Below, one piece after another: positions 24,203 to 32,128 of a stretch of 44,302 nt of DNA. The first letter of the stretch is position 1. Each line of letters starts with the position of its first letter. Both the position numbers and the translations under genes were made by a program. Origin of the DNA: Amycolatopsis sp. CA-126428 (GTDB lineage Bacteria > Actinomycetota > Actinomycetes > Mycobacteriales > Pseudonocardiaceae); NCBI RefSeq assembly GCF_002904335.1, contig NZ_PPHF01000012.1:1-44302 (forward strand). Direction: 5' to 3'. The notes beneath the pieces are model-generated. The model was not told the origin of the DNA and did no database searches. It saw only the letters and a list, made by a program, of their open reading frames with translations.

Positions 24203-25153
24203 ATGTCCCGTTCTCGTGCCGTGCAGGCGGGAATGTTGCTCGCGAGTGTCGCCGTGCTGGTGGCGGCTTGTGGTGGCGGTCCGGACGGTGCGGGCGGGAC
24301 GTCGCAGGCCGCCGGGGCGCCCGCGTCCGGCATCCCGGACACCGCCGCGATCGTCCAGGGCGTGCAGAAGGACGCCCAGCTGAACGCGGGTTTGCCGGAC
24401 ACCGTCAAGCAGGCCGGCCTGCACCTGGCCTCGAACCTGCAGTCCGCGCCCAACAACTTCTACGCCGCCGACGGCAAGACCCCGATCGGCTACGAGGTCG
24501 ACCTCGCCAAGGCGATCGCCGCCAAGCTCGGTGTCGCCGTCACCCACCAGGACATGGCGTTCGGCTCGCTGATCACCAGCCTCCAGTCCGGCCGCATCGA
24601 CCTGACCATGGCCGGTATGAACGACACCAAGGCCCGCCAGGCGCAGATCGACTTCGTCGACTACTTCACCTCGGGCATCACGATCATGATCCGCAAGGGC
24701 AACCCGGACGGCATCACCGGCCCGGACACCCTGTGCGGCAAGAACGTCGCCGTCGTGCAGGGCACCAGCCACCAGAAGTTCGCCGAAGCGCAGAGCGCCA
24801 AGTGCACGCAGGCCGGCAAGCCCGCGGTCAATGTCACCGCGACCGACAGCGACAACCAGAACCAGAACCAGCTGCGCACCGGCCGCGTCGCCGCGATCCT
24901 CAACGACCTCCCGAGCGCCGTCTACATCTCGCGCACCGCGGGCGACGGCAAGTTCTTCGAGGTCGTCCCGGGTGAGCCCATCGAAGGCGGGCCGTACGGC
25001 ATCGGCGTCAACAAGCAGAACACGCCGCTGCGGGACGCCGTGCAGAAGGCGCTGCAGGCCCTGATCGCCGACGGGACCTACGGCAAGATCCTGCAGGCCT
25101 GGGGCGTCGAGCAGGGTGCCATCGAAAAGGCCGCGGTCAATGGCGGCTCCTGA
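24203..25153 (+). CDS. Polar amino-acid ABC transporter, substrate-binding lipoprotein
   Basis: 316 residues; GGAGG lies seven bases before the ATG. The lipoprotein signal MSRSRAVQAGMLLASVAVLV ends in lipobox LVAAC. The mature part has the family 3 solute-binding layout: ADGKTPIGYEVDLAKAIAAK, LITSLQSGRIDLTMAGMNDT and RQAQIDFVDYFTSGITIMIR. The late EPIEGGPYGIGVNKQNTPLR and LQALIADGTYGKILQAWGVE are also characteristic. It binds a polar amino acid or related compound outside the cell. It overlaps the permease gene by 14 bp. Confidence 0.9.
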   Translation: MSRSRAVQAGMLLASVAVLVAACGGGPDGAGGTSQAAGAPASGIPDTAAIVQGVQKDAQLNAGLPDTVKQAGLHLASNLQSAPNNFYAADGKTPIGYEVDLAKAIAAKLGVAVTHQDMAFGSLITSLQSGRIDLTMAGMNDTKARQAQIDFVDYFTSGITIMIRKGNPDGITGPDTLCGKNVAVVQGTSHQKFAEAQSAKCTQAGKPAVNVTATDSDNQNQNQLRTGRVAAILNDLPSAVYISRTAGDGKFFEVVPGEPIEGGPYGIGVNKQNTPLRDAVQKALQALIADGTYGKILQAWGVEQGAIEKAAVNGGS

Positions 25154-26018
25154 ACCGCTCCCGATCGTCCGGCTCCGCCACTGGGGCCGGTGGGTCGCCG
25201 CCGCGATCATCCTCGCGCTGCTCGTCCTGCTGGGCATTGCCCTGGGTAACGCCCAGATCGCGTGGAACCAGGTGCCGGACTTCGTCTTCTACAAGGTGAT
25301 GGCCACCGGCCTGCTCAACACCGTCGTGCTGGCGGTGCTGTCCCAGGCCGTCGCGATCGTGCTCGGCATCGTCATCGCCCTGCTGCGCCGCAGCGCCAAC
25401 CCGGTCGCCCGGTGGTTCGCCGCCGGGTACATCTGGATCTTCCGCGGCCTGCCCGTGCTGCTGCAGATCCTCCTTTGGTACAACCTGGCGCTGGTCTTCC
25501 CGGTCATCGACATCCCGTTCCTCGTCCACGAGCAGACGAACGTGCTGATCAGCGCGTTCACCGCCGCGTTCCTCGGCTTGGCGCTCAACGAGAGCGCGTA
25601 CATGGCCGAGATCGTCCGGGCCGGGCTGAACAGCGTCGACAGCGGACAGACCGAGGCGGCGAAGTCGATCGGCATGACGCCGGCCGCGACGCTGCGCCGG
25701 GTCGTGCTGCCGCAGGCCATGCGCGTGATCATCCCGCCCACCGGCAACGACTTCATCAACATGCTCAAGGGCACGTCGATGGCGTCGGTGATCGGCGTGA
25801 CCGAGCTGATCCACGCGGCCAACAACATCTCGTCCAACAACCTGCTGGTGATGGAGACGCTGCTGGCCGCGGCCGTCTGGTACATGGTCGTGGTGACCGT
25901 CGCCGGCGTTGGCCAGCACTATCTGGAACGTGCCTTCGGGCAGGCCGATCGCGGGCCGCTCGCCCGGGCCGGCAAGGCGTTGCGCGGCGTGCCGCTGGTG
26001 AGGAGTGCCCGTGTCTGA
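25140..26018 (+). CDS. Polar amino-acid ABC transporter, permease
   Basis: 292 residues from the ATG at 25140, within the end of the preceding gene. Hydrophobic spans include WVAAAIILALLVLLGIAL, GLLNTVVLAVLSQAVAIVLG and MVVVTVAGVG near the end. The permease-ATPase coupling loop is EAAKSIGMTPAATLRRVVLP, followed by QAMRVIIPPTGNDFINMLKG, both typical of the HisMQ/PAAT group. IFRGLPVLLQILLWY is the conserved RGxPxLxQ segment. It has an unusual N-terminal extension and a C-terminal charged tail. As only one permease gene is present, it should form a homodimer. Confidence 0.9.
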   Translation: MAAPEPLPIVRLRHWGRWVAAAIILALLVLLGIALGNAQIAWNQVPDFVFYKVMATGLLNTVVLAVLSQAVAIVLGIVIALLRRSANPVARWFAAGYIWIFRGLPVLLQILLWYNLALVFPVIDIPFLVHEQTNVLISAFTAAFLGLALNESAYMAEIVRAGLNSVDSGQTEAAKSIGMTPAATLRRVVLPQAMRVIIPPTGNDFINMLKGTSMASVIGVTELIHAANNISSNNLLVMETLLAAAVWYMVVVTVAGVGQHYLERAFGQADRGPLARAGKALRGVPLVRSARV

Positions 26019-26778
26019 TCCACTGCTGCGCGCCGTCGGGGTCCGCAAGTCCTACGGCCACACCGAAGTCCTCGGCGGCATCGACCTGGAAGTCCACAAG
26101 GGACAGGTCGTCTGCCTGCTCGGCCCGTCCGGCGCCGGGAAGAGCACGTTCCTGCGCTGCATCAACCACCTCGAGACCATCGACGCCGGCCAGATCTGGG
26201 TCGACGGCGAGCCGATCGGCTTCCGGCAGCGCGGCGGCAAGCTGTACGAGCTGCGCGAACGCGACGTCGCCCGGCAGCGCCGGGACATCGGCATGGTGTT
26301 CCAGCGGTTCAACCTCTTCGCGCACCGGACGGCGCTGGAGAACGTCGTCGAGGGCCCGATCCGGGTGCTGGGCGTGAAACCGGACGAAGCCCGCAAGCAG
26401 GGGCTGGCGCTGCTCGACCGCGTCGGCCTCGCCCACCGCGCGGACGCGTACCCGGCGCAGCTGTCCGGCGGGCAGCAGCAACGGGTCGCGATCGCCCGGT
26501 CGCTGGCGATGAAACCGAAGCTGATGCTGTTCGACGAGCCGACGTCGGCGCTGGACCCGGAGCTGGTCGGGGAGGTGCTCGAGGTGATGAGTACGTTGGC
26601 GGGGGAGGGGATGACGATGGTCGTCGTGACGCACGAGATGAGCTTCGCCGCGGAGGCCGCCGACGAGGTGGTGTTCCTGGCCGACGGCGCCGTCGTCGAG
26701 ACCGGGCCGCCGTCGGAGGTACTGAGCGCGCCGAAGCACGAGCGGACCCGGCAGTTCCTGGCGAGGATCCTCGCGTGA
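26011..26778 (+). CDS. Polar amino-acid ABC transporter, ATP-binding protein
   Basis: 255 residues; the GTG at 26011 is preferred to the GTG at 26005 because AGGAG at 26001-26005 lies five bases before it. Walker A is LLGPSGAGKSTFLRC, Q-loop GMVFQRFNLFAHRTAL, signature LSGGQQQRVAIARSLA, Walker B LMLFDEPTSALDPE and H-loop VVVTHEM. Length and motifs are those of GlnQ/HisP-type ATPases. An insertion (GFRQRGGKLYELRERDVARQ) after the Walker A region is seen in some family members. It overlaps both neighbours, so the operon is read as one unit. Confidence 0.93.
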   Translation: MSDPLLRAVGVRKSYGHTEVLGGIDLEVHKGQVVCLLGPSGAGKSTFLRCINHLETIDAGQIWVDGEPIGFRQRGGKLYELRERDVARQRRDIGMVFQRFNLFAHRTALENVVEGPIRVLGVKPDEARKQGLALLDRVGLAHRADAYPAQLSGGQQQRVAIARSLAMKPKLMLFDEPTSALDPELVGEVLEVMSTLAGEGMTMVVVTHEMSFAAEAADEVVFLADGAVVETGPPSEVLSAPKHERTRQFLARILA

Positions 26779-28493
26779 CGCGGATTTCGCCCCGGTACCT
26801 GCTCCAGTTCGACGAGCCCGCCGGCTACCTCGACTTCGCCCGCTTCGGCCCGCCGTCGCACGCGGTGCTCGACACGACGGCCGCCCTGCTCGACCAGGCC
26901 ACCACGGCCGGGCCGTCCACAGTGGACGAGCTGATGCGGCAGGAGATCCGGGCCAAGGCCGCCGCCGCGCGGCTGTCCGGCTCGGACACCGACCACACCG
27001 TCCTGCTGCCGAACACCAGCCTCGGGCTGTTCCAGGCCGCGTTCCACAGCACCGGCGAGGTGCTCGTGTCGGCCGCGGAATTCCCGGCCAACACGTATCC
27101 GTGGGCGCGTGCCGAACAGGCCGGACGGCTTCGTGTGCGGCGCCTGACCGGCGGTTACGTGACTCCCGAGCGCGTCGCCGAGGCGTTGACGCCGGAGATC
27201 ACGACGGTCAGCGTCAGCGCGGTCGACTTCCGCACCGGCTTCCGCGCCGACCTCGCGGGCCTGCGTGACGTCGTCGGCGACCGCCTCCTGGTCGTCGACG
27301 GCATCCAGGGCTTCGGCGTGATCGAGGCGCCGTGGGAGGTCGCCGACGTCCTGGTCGTCGGCGGCCAGAAGTGGCTGCGCGCGGGCTGGGGGACCGGCTT
27401 CGCGGTGTTGTCCGACCGCGCGCTGGAGCGGATGGACCCGGTGCTGTCGGGCTGGACCGGAGCGCGCGACCCGGGCCTGTTCGACGACGAGATCCACCCG
27501 CCGGACGGCACCGCCCAGTCGTGGTCGATCTCGAACCTCAGCCCGATCACCTCCGGCGCGTTCGCCGAGGCCCTCGAGCTGGTCGAAGAGGCCGGCGTCG
27601 GTCCCATCGCGGCGCGGATCGCCGAGCGGCTGGGGGAGTTCGGAGAGGTGCTCGCCTCCTGCGGCGCCGAGGTCGTGTCGGCCGTCGACCGGCGCGCGGG
27701 CATCCTCGCGTTCACCCTGCCCGGCCACCCCGCCGAGCAGGTCGGGGCGGCGCTGGCCAACGCCGGCATCGCGGCGACCGTGCGTCCCGAGCACGTCCGG
27801 CTTTCACCGCACGCGTCCACCCCGGCGGCCGCCGCGGGCCTGTTGCGCTCGGCGTTGGAGACGTTGACCGCACCCCGGCAGCCGCTGGTCGTCCCGGCCG
27901 CGGGCGCGACGACGCACGAGGTGCTCACCGCCCTGGTGCCGGCCATCCCGGGGCTCGCGGCGATGCTCGGGCCGGGCAACGAGGTCCTGCTGCACGACCT
28001 GAGCCGGCTGCCGGATTCGATCATCGCCATCGCCGGCGACCTCACCGGCCGCAACGTCGGCGGCCCGATGACCGACCTGCTGCTCGGCCTGGTCCGCCGC
28101 GGCACCACCCAGGACCTGACGAACTACCGCACGCACGGCCCGGACGGCCGGCCGATCCGCTCCTCGACGCTGTTCCTGCGCGACGCCGACGGGGTCGCGG
28201 TCGGCTGCCTGTGCGTCAACAGCGTCGAGGAGGCCGCGTCCCCCGGCGGCGACGGTGAGCCGGAGACTTTCCCACCGGACGTCGACAGCCTGCAACGGTT
28301 CCTGGTGGACCGGGCGGTGACCAAGGCGGGGATCCCGGTGGACCTCATGAAGAAGCGGCACAAGGCGGCCGTGGTGCGGGAGCTCGACGAAGCCGGTTAT
28401 TTCCTCATCAAGGACGCGGTCGACCACCTGGCCGGGCGCCTTGATGTCACCCGCTACACGATCTACAACTACCTCAACGAGATCCGCGCCTGA
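26775..28493 (+). CDS. Class V aminotransferase fused to YheO/DauR-type PAS-HTH regulator
   Basis: 572 residues, GTG start overlapping the ATPase stop (GTGA). Residues 1 to about 370 form a fold-type I PLP enzyme of the class V/cysteine-desulfurase-like group: LLPNTSLGLFQAAFHS, RLLVVDGIQGFGVIEAPWEV and VVGGQKWLRAGWGTGFAVLS, where K199 is the likely PLP lysine. After a short linker (LTAPRQPLVVPAAG) comes a YheO-like PAS domain (residues about 380-500: EVLLHDLSRLPDSIIAIAGD, LFLRDADGVAVGCLCVNSVE). A YheO-type HTH ends it (KRHKAAVVRELDEAGYFLIK, then VDHLAGRLDVTRYTIYNYLN). DauR of Pseudomonas, which controls D-arginine use, has the PAS-HTH part alone. Here it should sense an amino acid carried by the co-encoded transporter. 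Confidence 0.85.
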   Translation: MTRISPRYLLQFDEPAGYLDFARFGPPSHAVLDTTAALLDQATTAGPSTVDELMRQEIRAKAAAARLSGSDTDHTVLLPNTSLGLFQAAFHSTGEVLVSAAEFPANTYPWARAEQAGRLRVRRLTGGYVTPERVAEALTPEITTVSVSAVDFRTGFRADLAGLRDVVGDRLLVVDGIQGFGVIEAPWEVADVLVVGGQKWLRAGWGTGFAVLSDRALERMDPVLSGWTGARDPGLFDDEIHPPDGTAQSWSISNLSPITSGAFAEALELVEEAGVGPIAARIAERLGEFGEVLASCGAEVVSAVDRRAGILAFTLPGHPAEQVGAALANAGIAATVRPEHVRLSPHASTPAAAAGLLRSALETLTAPRQPLVVPAAGATTHEVLTALVPAIPGLAAMLGPGNEVLLHDLSRLPDSIIAIAGDLTGRNVGGPMTDLLLGLVRRGTTQDLTNYRTHGPDGRPIRSSTLFLRDADGVAVGCLCVNSVEEAASPGGDGEPETFPPDVDSLQRFLVDRAVTKAGIPVDLMKKRHKAAVVRELDEAGYFLIKDAVDHLAGRLDVTRYTIYNYLNEIRA

Positions 28494-28528
28494 TCGGCCC
28501 CTTGCCACCTGCGCTTTCCGGGCGGACC

Positions 28529-28915
28529 ATGGCCCGCATGACCGAATCGGACACGCGGGCCCTGGTCCGGCTCGAAGCGGACGGCGAGGCGGACGCCGAG
28601 GAGTTCGACCTGCTGGCCAGCCGGCTGCGTGCCGAGCTGGGCGAACTGGACGTCGACCTGCTGGCGGTCCCGGGCGAGCTCCCCCCGGGCGCGAAGGGCG
28701 CCGACCCGGTGACGATCGGCTCGCTGATGGTGGCGTTCAGCGCCGCCGGCGGCGTGTTCCCGGGGCTCGTCGAGACGCTGCGCGAGTGGCTGGGCCGCCA
28801 GGCGGGCCGCCACAAGATCAAGGTGACGATCGACGGCGACACGGTCGAACTGGAGCGAGCGACGACGGCCGAGCGCCAGCAGCTGATCGACGCCTTCGTC
28901 CAGCGGCACGGCTAA
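28529..28915 (+). CDS. EACC1-type effector-associated protein
   Basis: 128 residues from the ATG at 28529; the ATG at 28538 is an equally good start. The chain LVRLEADGEADAEEFDLLAS, ELGELDVDLLAVPGELPPGA, DPVTIGSLMVAFSAAGGVFP and GLVETLREWLGRQAGRHKIK, ending in VTIDGDTVELERATTAERQQ, fits the Effector-Associated Constant Component 1 domain. This domain accompanies caspase-, trypsin- or TIR-type effectors in actinobacterial conflict systems. It has a hydrophobic central segment that may insert in a membrane. Only a stub of an effector follows (28917-28973), so this gene looks orphaned. Confidence 0.72.
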   Translation: MARMTESDTRALVRLEADGEADAEEFDLLASRLRAELGELDVDLLAVPGELPPGAKGADPVTIGSLMVAFSAAGGVFPGLVETLREWLGRQAGRHKIKVTIDGDTVELERATTAERQQLIDAFVQRHG

Positions 28916-28916
28916 C

Positions 28917-28973
28917 CGCTATGCGCTGCTGATCGCAACCGAGACGGACGCGGACCCGGCCCTGCGGCGCTGA
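28917..28973 (+). pseudogene. Remnant of a caspase-like effector gene
   Basis: Directly after the EACC1 stop, in another frame, the sequence reads RYALLIATETDADPALRR and then meets TGA at 28971-28973. This matches the first strand and loop of actinobacterial EACC1-linked caspase proteins (R-ALLI-T-YADP-LRRL). No continuation is found in any frame before the glycosyltransferase gene on the other strand. It is best read as the stub left by a deletion of the effector. The match is short, so the assignment is tentative. Confidence 0.5.
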
Positions 28974-28974
28974 C

Positions 28975-29006
28975 CGCCCCCGGCGGCGACGCGCGCGAGC
29001 CGGGGG
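28975..29006. terminator. Hairpin between EACC1 remnant and glycosyltransferase
   Basis: CGCCCCCGGC (28975-28984) is perfectly complementary to GCCGGGGGCG (28997-29006), with a 12-base loop. It lies between converging genes and could terminate both. No T-run is present on the plus strand. Confidence 0.55.
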
Positions 29007-29030
29007 CGTTGCTGAGCGAGCCGGAGCTGA

Positions 29031-30203
29031 TCACTCCAAATAGGACTCCACGGCATCCGCGGCAAAGGAAACCCCGCCATGGCCACGGATCTCCGCCTTC
29101 AGCTCGGCCAGCCGCGAAGCCACCGAAGCCGACGAAGACACGTCCTCGACCGCCTCCCGCAGCGAAGAAGCCGTCACCGAATCGGCCGGCAGATGCCGCC
29201 CCACTCCGAGGGCCTCCAGCTGGGCGGCGTTCCCGAACTGGTCCGCCGCCTGCGGGATCGCCACCGTCGGGACGCCGAACCACAACGCTTCCGTCGCGCC
29301 GCCCATCCCGGCGTGCGTGATGAACGCCGACGCCGCTTCGAGCACCGCCAGCTGCGGCACGCTCTTGTGCACCTCCACCGAGCCGGGCAACGGCCCGAGT
29401 GCCGCCGGCGAGACGTGCTTCCCCAGCGAGATCACGACGTGCCAATCCGAAGCGAACGCCGAAACGCACGCCTGGTACACCGGAAGCTGGTCGTTGAACG
29501 CCGTCCCGAACGACACCAGCAGGACCCGCCGGCCCGACGCCGGCGGCGTCCACGACCGGTCGGCCAGCCGCGCGGGATCCAGGCAGGGTCCGACGAACCG
29601 GACATGCGGACCCACCCGGCCGGCTTCCGGCTGCATCGCGCGCGGGATCAGCGACAGGACCCGCGCCGGGTGCCCCAGCCACTTCCAGGGATCGGCCTGA
29701 ACACCGTGGGACGAAAGCCATCGCGACAACGTGGCCGCGTAGTCCACACCCGACGGTGACGTCTTGATCGGCTCCATCACCGAAGCCATGTCCTCGTCGT
29801 AGCCCTCCCACGCCACCAGCGTCGGCGACAGCTGGACCGCGGGCACGCCGTAGCGCGCGCCCAGCAGCGGCGCACCCAGCCCGCCGATGTCGTACAGCAC
29901 CAGGTCCGGCCGGTCGGTGTCGAACCGGGCCGTCAGCAGCGGGTGGACGGCGATGGCTTCGTCGAGGAAGACGCGCATCGCGTCGGCCGGGTCGTCCGGC
30001 CACACCGCCGCCTCGCCGAGCGGGAAGGTCGTCGGGTGCTCGACGACCTCGGCGCCCGTCGGCGCGACCAGCGAAGCCAGCGGCGCGCCGACGACGTAGG
30101 ACACCCGGTGCCCGCGGCGGACCAGTTCGCTGAGCACGCCCAGCGACGGGTAGATGTGGCTCGGCGCGGTGCAGCCGACCATGACGATGTGTTTGCGCAG
30201 CAT
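29031..30203 (-). CDS. Macrolide-type glycosyltransferase (GT1)
   Basis: 390 residues; AGGAG lies four bases before the ATG. The N-terminus KHIVMVGCTAPSHIYPSLGV holds the catalytic-type His of GT1 enzymes (APSHIYPS). The C-terminal donor site has VEVHKSVPQLAVLEAASAFI, then THAGMGGATEALWFGVPTVA and IPQAADQFGNAAQLEALGVG, the usual HAG-G...E and P...DQ..NA elements. It resembles the Mgt/OleD group, which inactivates macrolides by adding glucose to the desosamine 2'-OH. The upstream leader peptide and attenuator (30214-30323) strongly support an inducible antibiotic-resistance role. The drug itself is not known. Confidence 0.85.
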   Translation of the reverse strand: MLRKHIVMVGCTAPSHIYPSLGVLSELVRRGHRVSYVVGAPLASLVAPTGAEVVEHPTTFPLGEAAVWPDDPADAMRVFLDEAIAVHPLLTARFDTDRPDLVLYDIGGLGAPLLGARYGVPAVQLSPTLVAWEGYDEDMASVMEPIKTSPSGVDYAATLSRWLSSHGVQADPWKWLGHPARVLSLIPRAMQPEAGRVGPHVRFVGPCLDPARLADRSWTPPASGRRVLLVSFGTAFNDQLPVYQACVSAFASDWHVVISLGKHVSPAALGPLPGSVEVHKSVPQLAVLEAASAFITHAGMGGATEALWFGVPTVAIPQAADQFGNAAQLEALGVGRHLPADSVTASSLREAVEDVSSSASVASRLAELKAEIRGHGGVSFAADAVESYLE

Positions 30204-30213
30204 GGTGCTCCTT

Positions 30214-30291
30214 CAAAACGAAGAAAGAACAGACGGCGCGCAGGTGAAGGGACCCTCCCGGTCGGCGGGGAGTCCGGCGGTCACGCCGTCT
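30214..30291 (-). terminator. Attenuator hairpin upstream of the glycosyltransferase
   Basis: On the minus strand AGACGGCG (30291-30284) pairs exactly with CGCCGTCT (30238-30231); TG/CG add a wobble and one more pair. A T-rich tract (GTTCTTTCTTCGTTTT, 30230-30215) follows at once, then the ribosome site of the glycosyltransferase. The enclosed segment can also fold on its own (GGACTCCC with GGGAGGGTCC). The 5' arm begins inside the leader peptide's stop region, so a ribosome stalled near the end of the leader would block the terminator. Confidence 0.7.
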
Positions 30292-30323
30292 CAGACGAGG
30301 CGGATCCGGGTGAAGGCGATCAT
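30291..30323 (-). CDS. Leader peptide controlling the glycosyltransferase
   Basis: A 10-codon frame, ATG to TGA, encodes MIAFTRIRLV. The Arg-Ile-Arg near its end is the +X+ type of motif at which macrolide-bound ribosomes arrest, as in several Erm and related leaders. There is no ribosome site, but a -10-like TACGGT (30336-30331, minus strand) ends eight bases before the ATG, so the transcript would start at or next to it and be leaderless. It precedes a T-tailed terminator and the macrolide-type glycosyltransferase. Expression is inferred, not shown. Confidence 0.65.
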   Translation of the reverse strand: MIAFTRIRLV

Positions 30324-30330
30324 GAAACCG

Positions 30331-30368
30331 ACCGTACGGGATCCCGGATCGGCCGCGCCACCCGATTT
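30331..30368 (-). promoter_or_regulatory. Promoter of the leader-glycosyltransferase unit, WhiB7-like
   Basis: On the minus strand TGGCGC (30360-30355), an 18-bp spacer and TACGGT (30336-30331) form a weak promoter. AAAT (30368-30365) lies just upstream of the -35, giving AAATCGGGTGG. WhiB7-dependent promoters for drug-resistance genes have an AT-rich stretch followed by GGTTG near the -35, so control by WhiB7 is possible. The match is partial. Confidence 0.4.
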
Positions 30369-30466
30369 CCACCTTTCGTAGGGCATTCGCGGTCATGCCG
30401 CCCCGGCGGACCCCGGCCGGGACTAGGGTTCTCCCGCCCGAAGACGCAGGGGAAAGGGAGAAAACA

Positions 30467-32038
30467 GTGAGACGTGCCGCAATCGCCGCGGTGGCCGCCG
30501 CCGCGGTGGCGTCCGCGCTCGTGGCCGCCCCGGCCGCGACCGCCGCGCCCGCCGCTCCGGCGGCGATCGCCTGGGGACCGTGCACCGATCCCACGCTGGT
30601 CGCCGCCGGTGCCGAATGCGGGTACCTCGGCGTGCCGCTCGACTACCGCAAGCCGGCCGGGGAGCAGGTCCAGCTCGCCGTCAGCCGCGTCAAGCACAAG
30701 GTTCCGGACGCGCAGTACCAGGGCGTCATGCTGACGAACCCCGGTGGCCCCGGCGGTTCCGGCCTGCTGCTGGCCACCCGCGGCCCGCGCGTACCCAACC
30801 ACGCCGGTGACGCCTACGACTGGATCGGCTTCGACCCGCGCGGCGTCGGCGCCAGCAAGCCCGCGCTGAGCTGCGACCCGAACTACATGGACTACAACCG
30901 GCCGCAGTACGTGCCGTTCACCCCGCAGCTGGAGCGGACCTGGCTCGACCGGTCCAAGGGGTACGCCGAAGCCTGCGCGAAGAACAACTCGCGCGCGCTG
31001 CTGGAGAACATGAAGACGACCGACACGGTCAAGGACATGGACTCCATCCGCCAGGCGCTCGGCCAGAAGCAGCTGAACTTCTACGGCTACTCCTACGGCA
31101 CCTACCTCGGCCAGGTGTACGGCTCGCTGTACCCGCAGAACGTCCGCCGGATGGTGCTCGACTCGACCGTCGACCCGCGCGAAGTCTGGTACGGCGCCAA
31201 CCTCAACCAGGACGTCGCCTTCGACAAGAACATCCTCATCTGGTTCGGCTGGGTCGCCCAGCACGACGACGTCTACCACCTCGGCAAGACCCAGGCCGCC
31301 GTGCAGCGGGTCGTCAACGAGCAGCTGCTCAAGACGTCCTTCAACCCGGCCGGCGGCGTGATCGGGCCGGACGAGATCATCGACGTCATCCAGCAGGCCG
31401 GCTACTACCAGCTGCGCTGGACGCTGCTCGGCGACGCGCTGTCCCGGTTCGTCAACAAGGGTGACTGGCAGAACTGGAAGACGCTCTTCGAGGCCTTCGG
31501 CGGCCGCGGCGACGACAACGGCTACGCGGTGTACCTCGCCGTGCAGTGCACCGACGTCCAGTGGCCGCAGAGCTGGAACCAGTGGCAGCGCGACAACTGG
31601 CGGACCTTCGCCAAGGCGCCGTACTTCACCTGGCAGAACGCGTGGTTCAACGCGCCCTGCCTGTACTGGCCGGCGAAGGCCGGGAAGCCGGCCAAGGTCG
31701 ACGGCCGGGGCGTCCAGAGCGTCCTGATGATCGACGAGACGCTCGACGCGGCGACGCCGTTCGAGGGCAGCCTCGAGGTCCGCAGCCGGTTCCCGGGCGC
31801 TTCGCTGATCTCGGAGCCGGGCGGCACCAGCCACGCGATCACCCCGCGCGGCAACGCCTGCGTCGACACCAAGATCGCGGACTACCTGGCGACGGGCGCG
31901 CTCCCGGCCCGCAAGCCGGGCCGCACGGCCGACGTCGAGTGCGCGCCGCTGCCGCAGCCGACGCCGCCGGCCCCGACGGCCGCCAAGTCCGACGTCGCGG
32001 CGACGCAGGGCCTGGTGGCCGGGCGATTTGCCGGCTGA
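30467..32038 (+). CDS. Secreted tripeptidyl-aminopeptidase-like alpha/beta hydrolase
   Basis: 523 residues from the GTG at 30467; AAGGGAG lies six to seven bases before, and TAGGGT at 30424-30429 may be the -10. The signal peptide is VRRAAIAAVAAAAVASALVA with cleavage near ATAA. The hydrolase has NPGGPGGSG (oxyanion region), DWIGFDPRGVGAS, the nucleophile motif GYSYGTYLG, a late acid in MIDETLDAATPFEG and the histidine in GGTSHAIT. These are the marks of the Streptomyces SlpD/SlpE/Tap family, with the C-terminal TAP-like domain. It should cleave peptides from protein N-termini outside the cell. A strong terminator follows. Confidence 0.88.
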   Translation: MRRAAIAAVAAAAVASALVAAPAATAAPAAPAAIAWGPCTDPTLVAAGAECGYLGVPLDYRKPAGEQVQLAVSRVKHKVPDAQYQGVMLTNPGGPGGSGLLLATRGPRVPNHAGDAYDWIGFDPRGVGASKPALSCDPNYMDYNRPQYVPFTPQLERTWLDRSKGYAEACAKNNSRALLENMKTTDTVKDMDSIRQALGQKQLNFYGYSYGTYLGQVYGSLYPQNVRRMVLDSTVDPREVWYGANLNQDVAFDKNILIWFGWVAQHDDVYHLGKTQAAVQRVVNEQLLKTSFNPAGGVIGPDEIIDVIQQAGYYQLRWTLLGDALSRFVNKGDWQNWKTLFEAFGGRGDDNGYAVYLAVQCTDVQWPQSWNQWQRDNWRTFAKAPYFTWQNAWFNAPCLYWPAKAGKPAKVDGRGVQSVLMIDETLDAATPFEGSLEVRSRFPGASLISEPGGTSHAITPRGNACVDTKIADYLATGALPARKPGRTADVECAPLPQPTPPAPTAAKSDVAATQGLVAGRFAG

Positions 32039-32056
32039 CCTGCGTAAACCCTGAGA

Positions 32057-32095
32057 AACGGGGTGCCGGGCACACTGCCCGGCACCCCGTTTTTT
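32057..32095 (+). terminator. Rho-independent terminator
   Basis: AACGGGGTGCCGGGCA (32057-32072) pairs perfectly with 32076-32091 around a three-base loop, and a run of six T (32090-32095) follows. It starts 18 bases after the TAP-like stop codon and is the clearest intrinsic terminator in the window. Confidence 0.92.
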
Positions 32096-32128
32096 ATGGG
32101 CTTCGCGTGCTTTCCGACGCCGGGGGCT

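Noticed and set aside
24134..25237. Minus-strand frame of 367 codons across the binding-protein gene
   Set aside because: It mirrors a gene with a lipobox and family motifs, and it has no ribosome site or known domain.
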